From contig NZ_CP058215.1 in the NCBI RefSeq assembly GCF_013388255.1, positions 124,001 through 188,000 on the forward strand: a stretch of DNA of 64,000 nt, in the 5' to 3' direction. Positions 45,141-53,866 of this stretch are shown piece after piece (positions within the stretch are counted from its first letter, which is position 1; the number at the start of each line of letters is the position of its first letter). Made by a program: the position numbers and the translations under genes. The notes beneath the pieces are model-generated. The model was not told where the DNA came from, made no database searches, and saw only the letters and a program-made list of their open reading frames with translations. Source of the stretch: Methanolobus zinderi. GTDB taxonomy: Archaea > Halobacteriota > Methanosarcinia > Methanosarcinales > Methanosarcinaceae.

Positions 45141-46514
45141 ATGCAAAATATGTACAAGTATCTAAAAAGTGCAATAGAAGGTGAAACAAAAACCGAAAAA
45201 CAACATGATCTTGATGTATTTAAGAAATCAGAGGAACTTGCTGTAAAATACGACATCGAGTATGATAATAAATCCTTTGTACCCACTGATCTTGAGATGG
45301 CTGATGCAACCTTTGAAGCGGGCATAGAACTACTTCATACAGTGGGAGTCTACTGCAGGAGTACAGAAAGGATCATTCATATAGATGAAGAAGATATCCT
45401 GAAATCACTGAATGTTATTAATCCACTTGAGATTGGCAGACTTAAGGAAAAAGTAGCTATACCTCATCGGTATCCACTTGTGTCAATCCCGCCGGTGATA
45501 ATAGGCGGACCAATGGGTGGAAGCGTTTCCGAGGAGAACTTCATTTTTATCAATTTAAGCTCGGTAATGGAAAATGTAGTCCAGGGAATCTACAGTGGTG
45601 CAATGAAGCAGTTCTGTGGGGAGTACATCAAACCGAAAAGTCCACTTGAGATGTTAGCAGTTCTGAAGGCAGCAAGACAGGAAAGGCTTGCCACAAAAAT
45701 TGGAGGGCGCGAAGGGCTGGCACTTATGGGCCCAAGTACGCCGACGCTGCCGACATCATACCTGCTCGTATCGTCGGAGGAACTGTACTCGTGTAACGAT
45801 CCGCAGGAAGTCTACATGGACGATCTAAAAGTTGATTATGAGACCCTTTCCAAGTGTATCTACCACCAGGAACACGGAAACCACTACCTTTCAGGACAGG
45901 TACCTGTTTTCGGAGGACCGTGTATCGGCTCACCTGAAGGCCTTGCCATCATCGATGTGGCAGAGACCCTGCAGTCAAAGGTGCTGGCACACTCAAGCAT
46001 ACACGCCTCAGGGGCGGTGCATGTAGATTCCGGTTCATCCTCCGCAAAGGAGATAATGTGGGCTTCCAATCTCTCATCCCTTGCGATCTCCCGTAACATG
46101 AACTATTATACTGCAAGATATTACTGGAACACAGCAGGAATTTGCACCGAGATGATGTTCTACGAGACCGCAGCACAGGCAATCGGAGATACGGTCTGCG
46201 GAAGGGACATCCTGCTGGGACCCGTGGGATCCCGTGGAGGAGTTGCTGATCACTCGTCAGGCCTGGAATCAAGATTCATGGGAGAGATGGCACAGATGGC
46301 AACCCACCTCTCACTGGAGGAGGCAAACAGGCTCGTGGCAAAGATCTATTCAAAATACAGGGACAAACTCACAAATCCACCCAAGGGTAAGCCCTTTGAC
46401 AAGTGCTACAGGATAAAATCAGAATACGATCTCGAGCCAACCGATGAATATAACTCCCTCTACAGGAAGGTTTCATATGAGATATTGGGGGATTTCCCGG
46501 GGGAGCCGGTGTGA
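45141..46514 (+). CDS. MtmB-like methyltransferase paralog with Met in place of pyrrolysine
   Basis: A 457-residue homologue of monomethylamine methyltransferase. It shares the MtmB fold markers (FVPTDLEM, KPKSPLEML, FGGPCIGSPEG, ICTEMMFYETAAQAIGD, CGRDILLGPVGSRGGV) and is full length, yet has no amber codon: the position aligned with pyrrolysine 202 of MtmB is Met196 (LALMGPSTPT against MGI-Pyl-GPETS). Two further residues that line the MtmB pocket also differ: Glu259 aligns with Gly (LSGQVPVFGG) and Gln333 with Arg (TARYYWNTAG). It has its own TATA and ribosome site (GGTGT) but no adjacent corrinoid-protein gene; it faces mtmB. Substrate unknown; methyl transfer from another small compound, or a non-catalytic role, are both possible. 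Confidence 0.85.
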   Translation: MQNMYKYLKSAIEGETKTEKQHDLDVFKKSEELAVKYDIEYDNKSFVPTDLEMADATFEAGIELLHTVGVYCRSTERIIHIDEEDILKSLNVINPLEIGRLKEKVAIPHRYPLVSIPPVIIGGPMGGSVSEENFIFINLSSVMENVVQGIYSGAMKQFCGEYIKPKSPLEMLAVLKAARQERLATKIGGREGLALMGPSTPTLPTSYLLVSSEELYSCNDPQEVYMDDLKVDYETLSKCIYHQEHGNHYLSGQVPVFGGPCIGSPEGLAIIDVAETLQSKVLAHSSIHASGAVHVDSGSSSAKEIMWASNLSSLAISRNMNYYTARYYWNTAGICTEMMFYETAAQAIGDTVCGRDILLGPVGSRGGVADHSSGLESRFMGEMAQMATHLSLEEANRLVAKIYSKYRDKLTNPPKGKPFDKCYRIKSEYDLEPTDEYNSLYRKVSYEILGDFPGEPV

Positions 46515-46830
46515 AGATTAAAAGTAGATGCATGCATTCTTTCAGGACTTTGATTTTATTTTAAGTTCTTATTTTCCTCATTTTCCACAATGCTCATTTA
46601 TTTATTCATCTCATACTTTTTTAAAAGTAACTAATATCGGAATTTTGTTTATTTGGTTTCTGCTGCATTGTTTTGATCACAGTAAATTCAGAACAAAGTA
46701 GATTCCGGTGAATTAAAATTACTAAACTCAAAACAAGTTTAAAAATAAAAAAAGAAAGGTTAGCCAGCGGTGATTAGTCGCTGGCTTGCTGGGAAGTGAT
46801 AAACTATGTTATCACAGGGAATTTCTGATC
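46515..46830. other. 316-nt convergent intergenic region
   Basis: Lies between the 3' ends of the mtmB-like gene (plus) and mtmB (minus). The only structure I see is the minus-strand hairpin at 46762-46786. No ORF or RNA gene recognised in the remaining AT-rich sequence. Confidence 0.5.
46762..46786 (-). terminator. Terminator hairpin of the mtbC-mtbB-mtmC-mtmB operon
   Basis: Perfect 8-bp stem AGCCAGCG/CGCTGGCT with a 9-nt loop, followed on the minus strand by CTTTCTTTTTTTATTTTT. It lies 45 nt past the mtmB stop. Confidence 0.72.
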
Positions 46831-48207
46831 TCAGAATGAAAGTCCGAGCTCTTCGAGCTTCTTGCGTGCACCGTCGTAGACCTTGACGTATTCATCGGTT
46901 GGTGTTACGGTAGCAATATCGTAACATTCCTGGAAGGTCTTACCCTCTGGCGCATTTGCATAGTTGCCTTCGTAAGAACTGACAAGAGCGTCAAGGATCT
47001 TGTTGACATCTGCGATGTCCATTCCTGCGGTTGCTCTTGCGACCTCACCCATCATTCTTGCTTCCATACCTGTGGTCTTGTCCTGGACAACACCCTTTGC
47101 AGCTGCCACACCGGAGAGTATCTCACGGCCTGAAGCTGTGTCGGTCATGGACTGTGCGGATGCTTCGAGCAGGCACATCTCGGTACATGGACCTGCACAT
47201 GGGTAATACTGGTTACCTGAGAGCATGTCAGTGAACTCTGAGATGGTTGCACATGTCCATCCTGCGATCATGAGGGTCTCACGGGTGTTGGTGGATCCCC
47301 AGCGGATGTGGACCGGACCATCAAGGTGCCAGCTTGCATTGCTCATTACAAATGCATTGATGTGGGTTGCGATATCAACGATAGCAGTCTCTTCTACGCC
47401 ACCGGCATAGCCACCAAAGATAGGCATCTGCTCATCCATGATGATGTCACTGTTACCCTGATAGTGGGCCATTACTGAAATTGCGTCAAGGTCGATCTTA
47501 AGCTCGTTGAGCTGGGAGACCTCGTGGCTGTCGCTGCTGATCTGGCCACCGGCACAGTCAGAAGCGATATTTCCCTGAGCGGACAGGGAAGTCTCTGGTC
47601 CCTATATGCCCATGCCAGGCCTTCCGGCCATTGATGCTGCGGTCTTGATCAGCCTTGTTTCGGTCTTGGCTGCAAGTACCTCGTACGGACTCTTTGGAAT
47701 TGGTGGCTTGCCACGGACTGTCATCATGACACCGTTGACAATGGTATCGACTTCCTTCTCAAGTGCATAGCTCATGTGAACAGGCATGAACATGTCCTCG
47801 GAGATCGGGGAACCGGTAGGACCACCCTGTACGATAGGCTTTTTCTTGTCGCCTACGCTTCTCTTCCTGACGTTTACGGCATCCCTGCCGGTTCCGAGAA
47901 CGAATTCCTTCTGGACGTTGTTTATAGCGTCCCAGATCTCATCTTCAGTGTATTTTACCACACGGCTTGTGTCGGTACAGAAAATACCGCACTCGAGCAG
48001 CATCTCAAAACCTGCCTTGAACAGGTTTTCCATCATGTCCTTGTCGGTTGGAACGAACTCGTTCTTGAAGTCAAGGTTGTACTTCTGCTTGAGTTCCATT
48101 GCTTTCATCGGAATGGTCATAAGGTCCCAGTCATCCTGGGTCATCTTCTGGCCTTTCTTTGCACGGTCAAAGAACTCAAAGCAATCAAGTGATCTTGAAA
48201 ATGTCAT
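46831..48207 (-). CDS. mtmB: Monomethylamine methyltransferase MtmB (pyrrolysine at codon 202)
   Basis: A 458-residue protein read through an in-frame UAG at 47602-47604, codon 202, exactly the pyrrolysine position of Methanosarcina barkeri MtmB. The two halves (201 residues and the rest) are in the same frame with no other defect. MtmB moves the methyl group of monomethylamine to the cobalt of MtmC. Pocket residues seen in the known structure are present: Glu259 (MDEQMPIFGG) and Gln333 (SGNQYYPCAG). The gene lies 12 nt behind mtmC, with AAGGAGG before the ATG, and is last in the operon. Confidence 0.95.
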
Positions 48208-48219
48208 TACAAAGCCTCC

Positions 48220-48876
48220 TTATTTCATAAGGTTGAGTGCCACACGGGCTGCGTCTGCTGCATTCTCTGCTGTTGCATCTGCTCCGATCTCCTCGATCCA
48301 TTTATCGGATACTGGTGCTCCGCCGAACATGATCTTCACGGATTCCCTCAAGCCCTCTTCGGAAAGCATCTCAACTGTGTCCTTCTGGCCGAGCATGGAT
48401 GTTGTCATGAGTGCTGAGCCCACAAGCAGCATTTTCTTGCCCTTGTTCTTTGCAACTTCCTCAACAAGTGTGTCGTTTGGCACATCGACTCCAAGATCCA
48501 CGATCTTGAAACCGTTTGCACCGAGCATGGTTGTCACAAGGCGGTGGCCGATATCGTGGATATCTCCTTCCTGCACGTATGTGATTGCAAGACCTGCACC
48601 CTCGTCAGCTTCTCCCTTCTCTGCTTCCATGATAGGCAGAAGGATTTCCATTGCGGCGTTCATTGCCTTTGCGGACATCATGATCTGTGGAAGGTAGATT
48701 TCTGCTGCCTCGAATTTGTCTCCGATTACCTTCATTCCTGGCGAAAGACCGTCGTTGATGATCTCAACAGGAGTGAGTCCGGCATCCAGGGCTTCCTGGG
48801 TAGCTTCGGCGCAACCATTGATGTTCTGATTTACAATGGTGTCCTTGAGTTTGTCTAAAATTTCCTGGTTTGACAT
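48220..48876 (-). CDS. mtmC: Monomethylamine corrinoid protein MtmC
   Basis: A 218-residue corrinoid protein with an N-terminal helical domain (1-90) and a Rossmann-like B12 domain. The cobalt-ligating histidine is H107 in the DxHxxG motif (D105, H107, G110: EGDIHDIGH), followed by the usual GSALMTTSM and MFGGAPV loops. It accepts the methyl group from MtmB and gives it to MtbA. ATG 48876 has AGAGG 6 nt upstream; the frame extends to 48936, but homologues begin MSNQEIL. The operon order is mtbC-mtbB-mtmC-mtmB. Confidence 0.94.
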   Translation of the reverse strand: MSNQEILDKLKDTIVNQNINGCAEATQEALDAGLTPVEIINDGLSPGMKVIGDKFEAAEIYLPQIMMSAKAMNAAMEILLPIMEAEKGEADEGAGLAITYVQEGDIHDIGHRLVTTMLGANGFKIVDLGVDVPNDTLVEEVAKNKGKKMLLVGSALMTTSMLGQKDTVEMLSEEGLRESVKIMFGGAPVSDKWIEEIGADATAENAADAARVALNLMK

Positions 48877-48969
48877 ATTTAACCTCTTTATTGTTATTGA
48901 TGATTGGTAGTAAAAAAGAAAGTCAACAGGCTTCATCTGGCGAAACCCGCTGACAATACCAATAGATGT

Positions 48970-50373
48970 TTACCTCAACTGTCCTCTGAACTTCTCACAT
49001 GAGTTGATCTTTATGTCAAGAAGTTTCTCGATATTTGACTTAGCAGCAATTCCCTTGGGAGCACCTGCAACGGATGTGATGACACCAATACCCAGCTCTT
49101 CTCTCAATTCTCTCATTACATACTCGTCACTGAGGTCATCTGCGGTTACGTCCAGCTTCTTTGCAACGTAATCCTTTGCTTCTCCGATTCTCATGCCCTT
49201 TGAGAATTCCATTCTTGCAACAAGATCACCGGCTGCTCTTATTCCGCTCATTCCGGAGGTCATTATGTGGGAGATCGGCATACCCATCGGGTCGCCGACC
49301 CCTATCTATATGCCGTCCACGCCAGCAATTTCGACCATCGCCTTGCTGGCTCTTGATACAGCATCAACTGTCGGGGTCTCGAGCATTGGAATACCGCCTA
49401 CACCCATACCCATGTTCACATGGCACGGAATTGTTGAATCCTTAACAGCCTGTTTGATGAAGGTAACAGCTCTTCCAAGGTTCCATGCTGAAGATTTGCT
49501 GGTGTTAGTGTTTACGACAGGTCCGAATACATTGGCTCCTGCCTTTGCTACAAGTGCAGCCTGCTGGTGTGGCCAGAGACCTGCAAGCACAGTGCCGTCG
49601 TATTCGAGCTCACCGTGCATACCAAGTAAAAGTTCTCCTGCCATACCTGCTTCGATATAGATGTCAGGGAACTGCTTTCTCAGTGATTCGATTGCATGAA
49701 GTGACGCATACATGTCACCGTCACCTGCAGCACCGATTGTATCGAAGTTGACACCATCGGAACCTGATGCCATCATCCTCTGCATGATCCATACAATATC
49801 TCTTGTAAGATGCTTTGCAGAGTGCTCCATGGACTCTCTTGCCTCATCGATCTTGAATGCCTTCATAAGGTCACCAGGGTTCTCGAAAGGACCATCAGGT
49901 GTGTAGTAGAGACCCATGTTTGGCATTGCACCGTAGAGAAGAGGAACAATCATGTTCTGCTGGCAGACTTCCATTGTCTGCATTTCCTGTGCGATCACAG
50001 GTTTTGCAGGCTTGTAACTGTAGTCGATATGACCGAGTTCCATTGTGTCAGCACCAAAAGCACGCTCGTGCATCATTGCACCAACAAGCCTGCTTGCCGG
50101 AATACCTACACCGCTGTTACCCTGGTCACCATCGATCCTGATGGTTCCGATGTCGTGGGTTACGGGAACTTCCATACCCTGCTCTACACCTACCATCCTG
50201 GAAGGCATGGTGATAATTTCCACGAGCTTGTCGATCTCATCTTCACTGAGATCAGGAATGTCACCAAGGTCTGCAGCATCTGCCATACCTTCTTTCAGGT
50301 CAGCTACGATCTGCTCCTTTGTCATGAAGAGACGCTTTCCGTCTCCCATTCTTAACTTATATTCTGTTGCCAC
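48970..50373 (-). CDS. mtbB: Dimethylamine methyltransferase MtbB (pyrrolysine at codon 356)
   Basis: A 467-residue protein with an in-frame UAG at 49306-49308. Starting at GTG 50373 places it at codon 356 and gives the length of M. barkeri MtbB; GAGGTGA lies 6 nt upstream of this GTG, whereas the further upstream GTG at 50382 overlaps that ribosome site. The frame continues across the UAG with IGVGDPMG and to a normal stop. MtbB methylates MtbC from dimethylamine, producing monomethylamine for MtmB. It follows mtbC by 14 nt. Confidence 0.95.
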
Positions 50374-50387
50374 AACTTTCACCTCAT

Positions 50388-51032
50388 TTAAAGAAGCAGT
50401 TCCTTTGCCTTTGTGACAGCTTCACTGGCATTCTCTGCGTAGCAGTCAGCACCGATCTTGTTTGCCCAGGCTTCTGTTGCGGGAGCACCGCCAACCATGA
50501 CCTTTACACCGTCTCTCATTCCCTGTTCCTTGAGCATCTCAATGACGTCCTTCTGTCCCTGGAGGGTCGTTGTCATGAGTGCTGAAAGACCGACCATGTC
50601 TGCGTTTGTTTCCTTTACCTTGTCAATGAAGTCCTGGAGAGGGACATCCCTTCCGATGTCATGAACCTCAAATCCTGCAGATTGCAGCATTGTGGAAACG
50701 ATAGACTTACCGATGTCATGGACGTCACCTTCAACGGTACCATTTACGATAATACCAAGTTTCTTACTTGCAGCATCCTTTGGCATGTCTTTTTCCAGAA
50801 GTGCCACACCGGCTTCCATTGCACCTGCTGCCATCATTACATGTGGCAGGAATAACTTACCCCTCTCAAAGAGGACACCCACTTCGTTCATTCCGGCTGC
50901 AAGACCTTTCTCTATGATCTCAGCAGGCGGAATACCTTCGTCCCTTGCCTTTTCTACGGCTGCTAAAACAGCATCCTTCTTGCAGGAAACGATGGCGTCA
51001 GAAAGTTGTTTGAACATTTCTTCGTTGCTCAT
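50388..51032 (-). CDS. mtbC: Dimethylamine corrinoid protein MtbC
   Basis: A 214-residue corrinoid protein. The cobalamin ligand H105 is in EGDVHDIGK (D103, H105, G108); [13 protein letters not shown] and VMVGGAPAT complete the B12 fold. It is the first gene of the operon with mtbB, mtmC and mtmB. ACGAGGT precedes the ATG, and a GGAAAAGTTTATATACTAG-type BRE/TATA sits at about 51143-51162 on this strand. Confidence 0.94.
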   Translation of the reverse strand: MSNEEMFKQLSDAIVSCKKDAVLAAVEKARDEGIPPAEIIEKGLAAGMNEVGVLFERGKLFLPHVMMAAGAMEAGVALLEKDMPKDAASKKLGIIVNGTVEGDVHDIGKSIVSTMLQSAGFEVHDIGRDVPLQDFIDKVKETNADMVGLSALMTTTLQGQKDVIEMLKEQGMRDGVKVMVGGAPATEAWANKIGADCYAENASEAVTKAKELLL

Positions 51033-51334
51033 TGTTTATACCTCGTACATTCTTTACAAATTTATCAAATTTTATTGAAACCCTGTTTGCAGTTTGATCA
51101 AGGGGCTAGTAAGCAGGCAAATATTTATATGTATCGTTTATGGCTAGTATATAAACTTTTCCTAGCTATTAGGCCCGAATCTACTATAAATATTTTTCCC
51201 ATATATATTCAAATCCCTATCTGCTTTACAGAGCTATAAATTGGAAATAATACAGAGCAGTTGCCGGTCGGATAGTATAACCCTCCGGCAAATGCAACTG
51301 TGACTGATCTACTCTATTCTTTCTTTGTCTCCAT
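51033..51334. other. 302-nt intergenic region: mttP-operon terminator and mtbC promoter
   Basis: No gene. Holds the hairpin at 51258-51300 and, on the minus strand, promoter-like GAAAAGTTTATATACTAG (about 51143-51162) followed by ATATAAATATTTG near 51120, preceding a 90-nt leader to mtbC. Confidence 0.55.
51258..51300 (-). terminator. Hairpin after the mttP operon
   Basis: CAGTTGC pairs with GCAACTG, and an inner TTGCCGG can alternatively pair with CCGGCAA, so two mutually exclusive stems are possible. On the minus strand moderately T-rich sequence follows. It may end the mttP transcript or act as an attenuator before mtbC. Confidence 0.5.
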
Positions 51335-51484
51335 TCAGAACTGGGAAACGAAAGTTCTGGCCTGCCAGAGTGCAAGTAATGCTATTATGAGGATGACAAC
51401 CATCCACAATACATCAGCAGCAGGCAAAGGTGAATTTGCCCAGTATGCGTTGTATGCTTCCATTGCAGCTTGTGTCTGAACCAT
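51335..51484 (-). CDS. 49-residue single-span membrane peptide in mttP operon
   Basis: A short ORF with a strong ribosome site (AAGGAGTGAT, 4 nt before the ATG) starting just after the stop of the winged-helix gene. The product begins MVQTQAAMEAYNAYWAN and contains one transmembrane helix (about 26-41: VLWMVVILIIALLALW), ending in QARTFVSQF. It is too short for ordinary gene callers. Tight coupling to the permease and the helix suggest an accessory subunit of MttP or of a regulator. I know no characterised homologue. Confidence 0.7.
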   Translation of the reverse strand: MVQTQAAMEAYNAYWANSPLPAADVLWMVVILIIALLALWQARTFVSQF

Positions 51485-51496
51485 TCAAATCACTCC

Positions 51497-51793
51497 TTAT
51501 ACATATGCCAAACATGCGTCTGTAGCTCTTACCTTGCCAAAGTCGGTCAGGACATACTTATGCAGCAGGAATCCTTTTTTGTAGATTCCATCTTCATCGA
51601 CCTTTACTTCAACATCCTGAAGCATTCCACCGGATGCAAGTTCAATTATATCGAAATTGATGGAATCCCTCTGGAAATTTCCCTTGAGACCGTATTCTTT
51701 CTGAATCTGTTCTACTATCTCGTAGTTCCATTTACCTTCATTCTGGCTGCAAATTTCAAGTATCCTGAACTTTATCGGACGATTTCCTGCCAT
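51497..51793 (-). CDS. Winged-helix protein in mttP operon
   Basis: A 98-residue protein that looks like a single winged-helix domain: FRILEICSQNEGKWNYEIVEQIQKEYG (helices 1-2), then a recognition region and a wing around HKYVLTDFGKVRATDA. It starts 2 nt after the TGA of mttP has begun (ATG 51793 after GAGAGGTGA), so it is coupled to the permease. Likely a transcription factor for methylamine genes or a scaffold; family not confirmed. Confidence 0.7.
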   Translation of the reverse strand: MAGNRPIKFRILEICSQNEGKWNYEIVEQIQKEYGLKGNFQRDSINFDIIELASGGMLQDVEVKVDEDGIYKKGFLLHKYVLTDFGKVRATDACLAYV

Positions 51794-51794
51794 T

Positions 51795-52841
51795 TCAGTC
51801 ACCTCTCAGAGATTCCATTTCTTCCGTGCTCTCGGAGAACATTATCGTACTACCGGCAAGACACAGTGCACCTCCTACCAGGATGGTCCATGAAGGAACA
51901 TCTCCGAAGAAGAGGAAGATGAATATAACTGCCATCAGACCATAGAGGTTTCCGATACCCTGCCCCCTTCCAACGCCGATAAGCGGGAAAGACTTGTACC
52001 AGGAAACATAGCAGAAACCAAAGGTTATACCTGCAAAGATCAGAACCAGAAGAGTGAGTGGTTCGAATGCAAGGAGTGCGTACTTGAACATCGGGAATCC
52101 GATGATTGCCAGCAGAGGTACAGCGATTATCCACCAGATGATACCTTCACCGATGAACCTTATAGTAAGACCGACATCCGGTTCAGCAATATCAAGACCT
52201 TTACCTGCAATTGCACCTTCAATACCCCAGCCTGTTGCAGCCATGAGTCCTCCAAGATAACCTATCCACAGAACATTGCCACTGCCAATCTCGGTCAGGA
52301 CACCGCCACCGAATATGGTAATACCTCCGAGAATGATGACAACGATCCCTATGAAAGCACGCTTGGTAATCTTTTCACCATACCATTTGGAAGCCAGTAT
52401 CGAACCGACCACAGGATACATAAGAGCTGCAACCGCTGCAAAGGCACCTCCTACGAAACCCATTGCGATAAATGATCCCAATATGGCCATTGGACCACCG
52501 AAAATAGACGCAAGGAAGAACCACTTGGAACATGGATGGAATTCCTTCAATGTCCTGCTCATCTCTCCGAACTTACCCAGGACACCGTTCCATACACCAA
52601 GTGCAAGTATAACCGTTGCTGCATTGAATGCAGTTATCAATACCGCCACGATTACCAGAGCGACTCCGTCACCACTTGTAGCGGCTACTTCACCATACAT
52701 CTGGTCGAAAGGATTAAGTACCCATACTGCAGTACCGGGGAGATACCAGAGACCCCAGAGAACCGCACAGAAAAGGGCCCACATGTAACCATATTTAATT
52801 CGCCTCGAATGTTCTTGCTTTTTTAAAGCTTGCAAATCCAA
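51795..52841 (-). CDS. mttP: Trimethylamine permease MttP
   Basis: A 348-residue polytopic transporter of the DMT/EamA type, with ten hydrophobic segments. It lies between the mttB-mttC and mtbC-mtbB transcripts, the place known for the trimethylamine permease in Methanosarcina. The start is TTG 52841, 5 nt after GGAGGTAG; an in-frame TTG at 52856 lies ahead of that ribosome site and would be poorly placed. A TATA-like GCATATAAATTC near 52890 gives a short leader. Confidence 0.82.
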   Translation of the reverse strand: MDLQALKKQEHSRRIKYGYMWALFCAVLWGLWYLPGTAVWVLNPFDQMYGEVAATSGDGVALVIVAVLITAFNAATVILALGVWNGVLGKFGEMSRTLKEFHPCSKWFFLASIFGGPMAILGSFIAMGFVGGAFAAVAALMYPVVGSILASKWYGEKITKRAFIGIVVIILGGITIFGGGVLTEIGSGNVLWIGYLGGLMAATGWGIEGAIAGKGLDIAEPDVGLTIRFIGEGIIWWIIAVPLLAIIGFPMFKYALLAFEPLTLLVLIFAGITFGFCYVSWYKSFPLIGVGRGQGIGNLYGLMAVIFIFLFFGDVPSWTILVGGALCLAGSTIMFSESTEEMESLRGD

Positions 52842-53206
52842 ATTAACTACCTCCAACTATTGATTTTTTTGTTTTTGACTGAATTTATATGCAAGAGAAC
52901 ATGCCCTTTTAGACAGGAGATACGCGCATAATGATCCAATAACGGTTTTTCGTTATGAGGGCCTACAGGAGGTCCGGATATTTACTTGACGACATCTAGA
53001 TAATTCACAATCTCCTCTCTGAGGCGCAGATAAATATTAAGGGACAAAACAACAACCGACCTTTACAGATCAGTGATTCACATTCTATTCCAATCCTGCA
53101 CATTCCCAAAAGCACCCCGCACGATGAAGACATGTTTTGCATACTCAATGAAAAGTAGCAAGGTGCATGTAACCACACCTCTGCTACTTCACAAAATCTT
53201 CTGATC
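52842..53206. other. 365-nt region between mttC and mttP
   Basis: Carries the mttC terminator (53154-53188) and the mttP promoter (TATA near 52890). I see no ORF or RNA gene in the remaining ~250 nt. Confidence 0.5.
53154..53188 (-). terminator. Terminator hairpin of mttB-mttC
   Basis: AGTAGCAAGGTG pairs with CACCT-c-TGCTACT, one bulged base in a 12-bp stem, followed on the minus strand by TTTTCATT. It is 19 nt past the mttC stop and separates mttBC from mttP. Confidence 0.72.
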
Positions 53207-53854
53207 TTAGAAGATTGCGTTGAGTTTGTTTACCACGTCTGTGGCATTTTCACCATAGAGGTCTGCGCCGATCTTGTCTGCCCAGTCCTTGGTTACAGGT
53301 GCACCGCCGACCATGGTCTTGAGAGAGTCACGGATGCCAGCTTCTTTGAGCTGCTCTTCGATCTGCATCTGGTTGACCATTGTTGTGGTCATCAGAGCTG
53401 ATGATGCAACTACATCTGCTTTAACTTCCTTTGCCTTCTCTACGTAGTTCTTGATCGCTACGTCCCTTCCAAGGTCAAAGACCTGGTAACCTTCGATCTT
53501 GAGCATTGTTGCGACAATGTCCTTTCCGATAGAGTGGATGTCACCCTCAATGGTTCCGATGACGATCTTACCCTTACCTTCGGCCTGACCTCCCATTGCT
53601 TCAAGTGCAGGGGTAAGAATCTCTACTCCGGCGTTCATTGCCTCGGATGCTGCAATTACGTGAGGAAGGAAAAGTGTACCTGCCTCGAACTGGTCACCGA
53701 TCTCGTTCATACCTGCGGTGTAACCGTCCTGTATCAGTTCTGCAGGACTTACATCGGCATCCAGGGCTTCCTGAGCCACTTCTGCTGCTGCGTCCTCATC
53801 AAAATCTAAAATAGCCTGCTTTGCTTTTGCGATAATTTCTTCTTTTGTTGCCAT
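53207..53854 (-). CDS. mttC: Trimethylamine corrinoid protein MttC
   Basis: A 215-residue corrinoid protein. H107 in EGDIHSIGK (D105, H107, G110) is the cobalt ligand; SSALMTTTMVNQ and MVGGAPVTKD complete the fold. It accepts methyl groups from MttB and passes them to MtbA. AGGAGGTAGAAAA precedes the ATG, which lies 12 nt after mttB. A hairpin terminator follows. Confidence 0.95.
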   Translation of the reverse strand: MATKEEIIAKAKQAILDFDEDAAAEVAQEALDADVSPAELIQDGYTAGMNEIGDQFEAGTLFLPHVIAASEAMNAGVEILTPALEAMGGQAEGKGKIVIGTIEGDIHSIGKDIVATMLKIEGYQVFDLGRDVAIKNYVEKAKEVKADVVASSALMTTTMVNQMQIEEQLKEAGIRDSLKTMVGGAPVTKDWADKIGADLYGENATDVVNKLNAIF

Positions 53855-53866
53855 TTTTCTACCTCC

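Noticed and set aside
45726-45728. ATG instead of TAG in the mtmB-like gene as a sequencing error
   Set aside because: Two base changes would be needed, and surrounding and distant pocket residues also differ, so it is a divergent paralogue.
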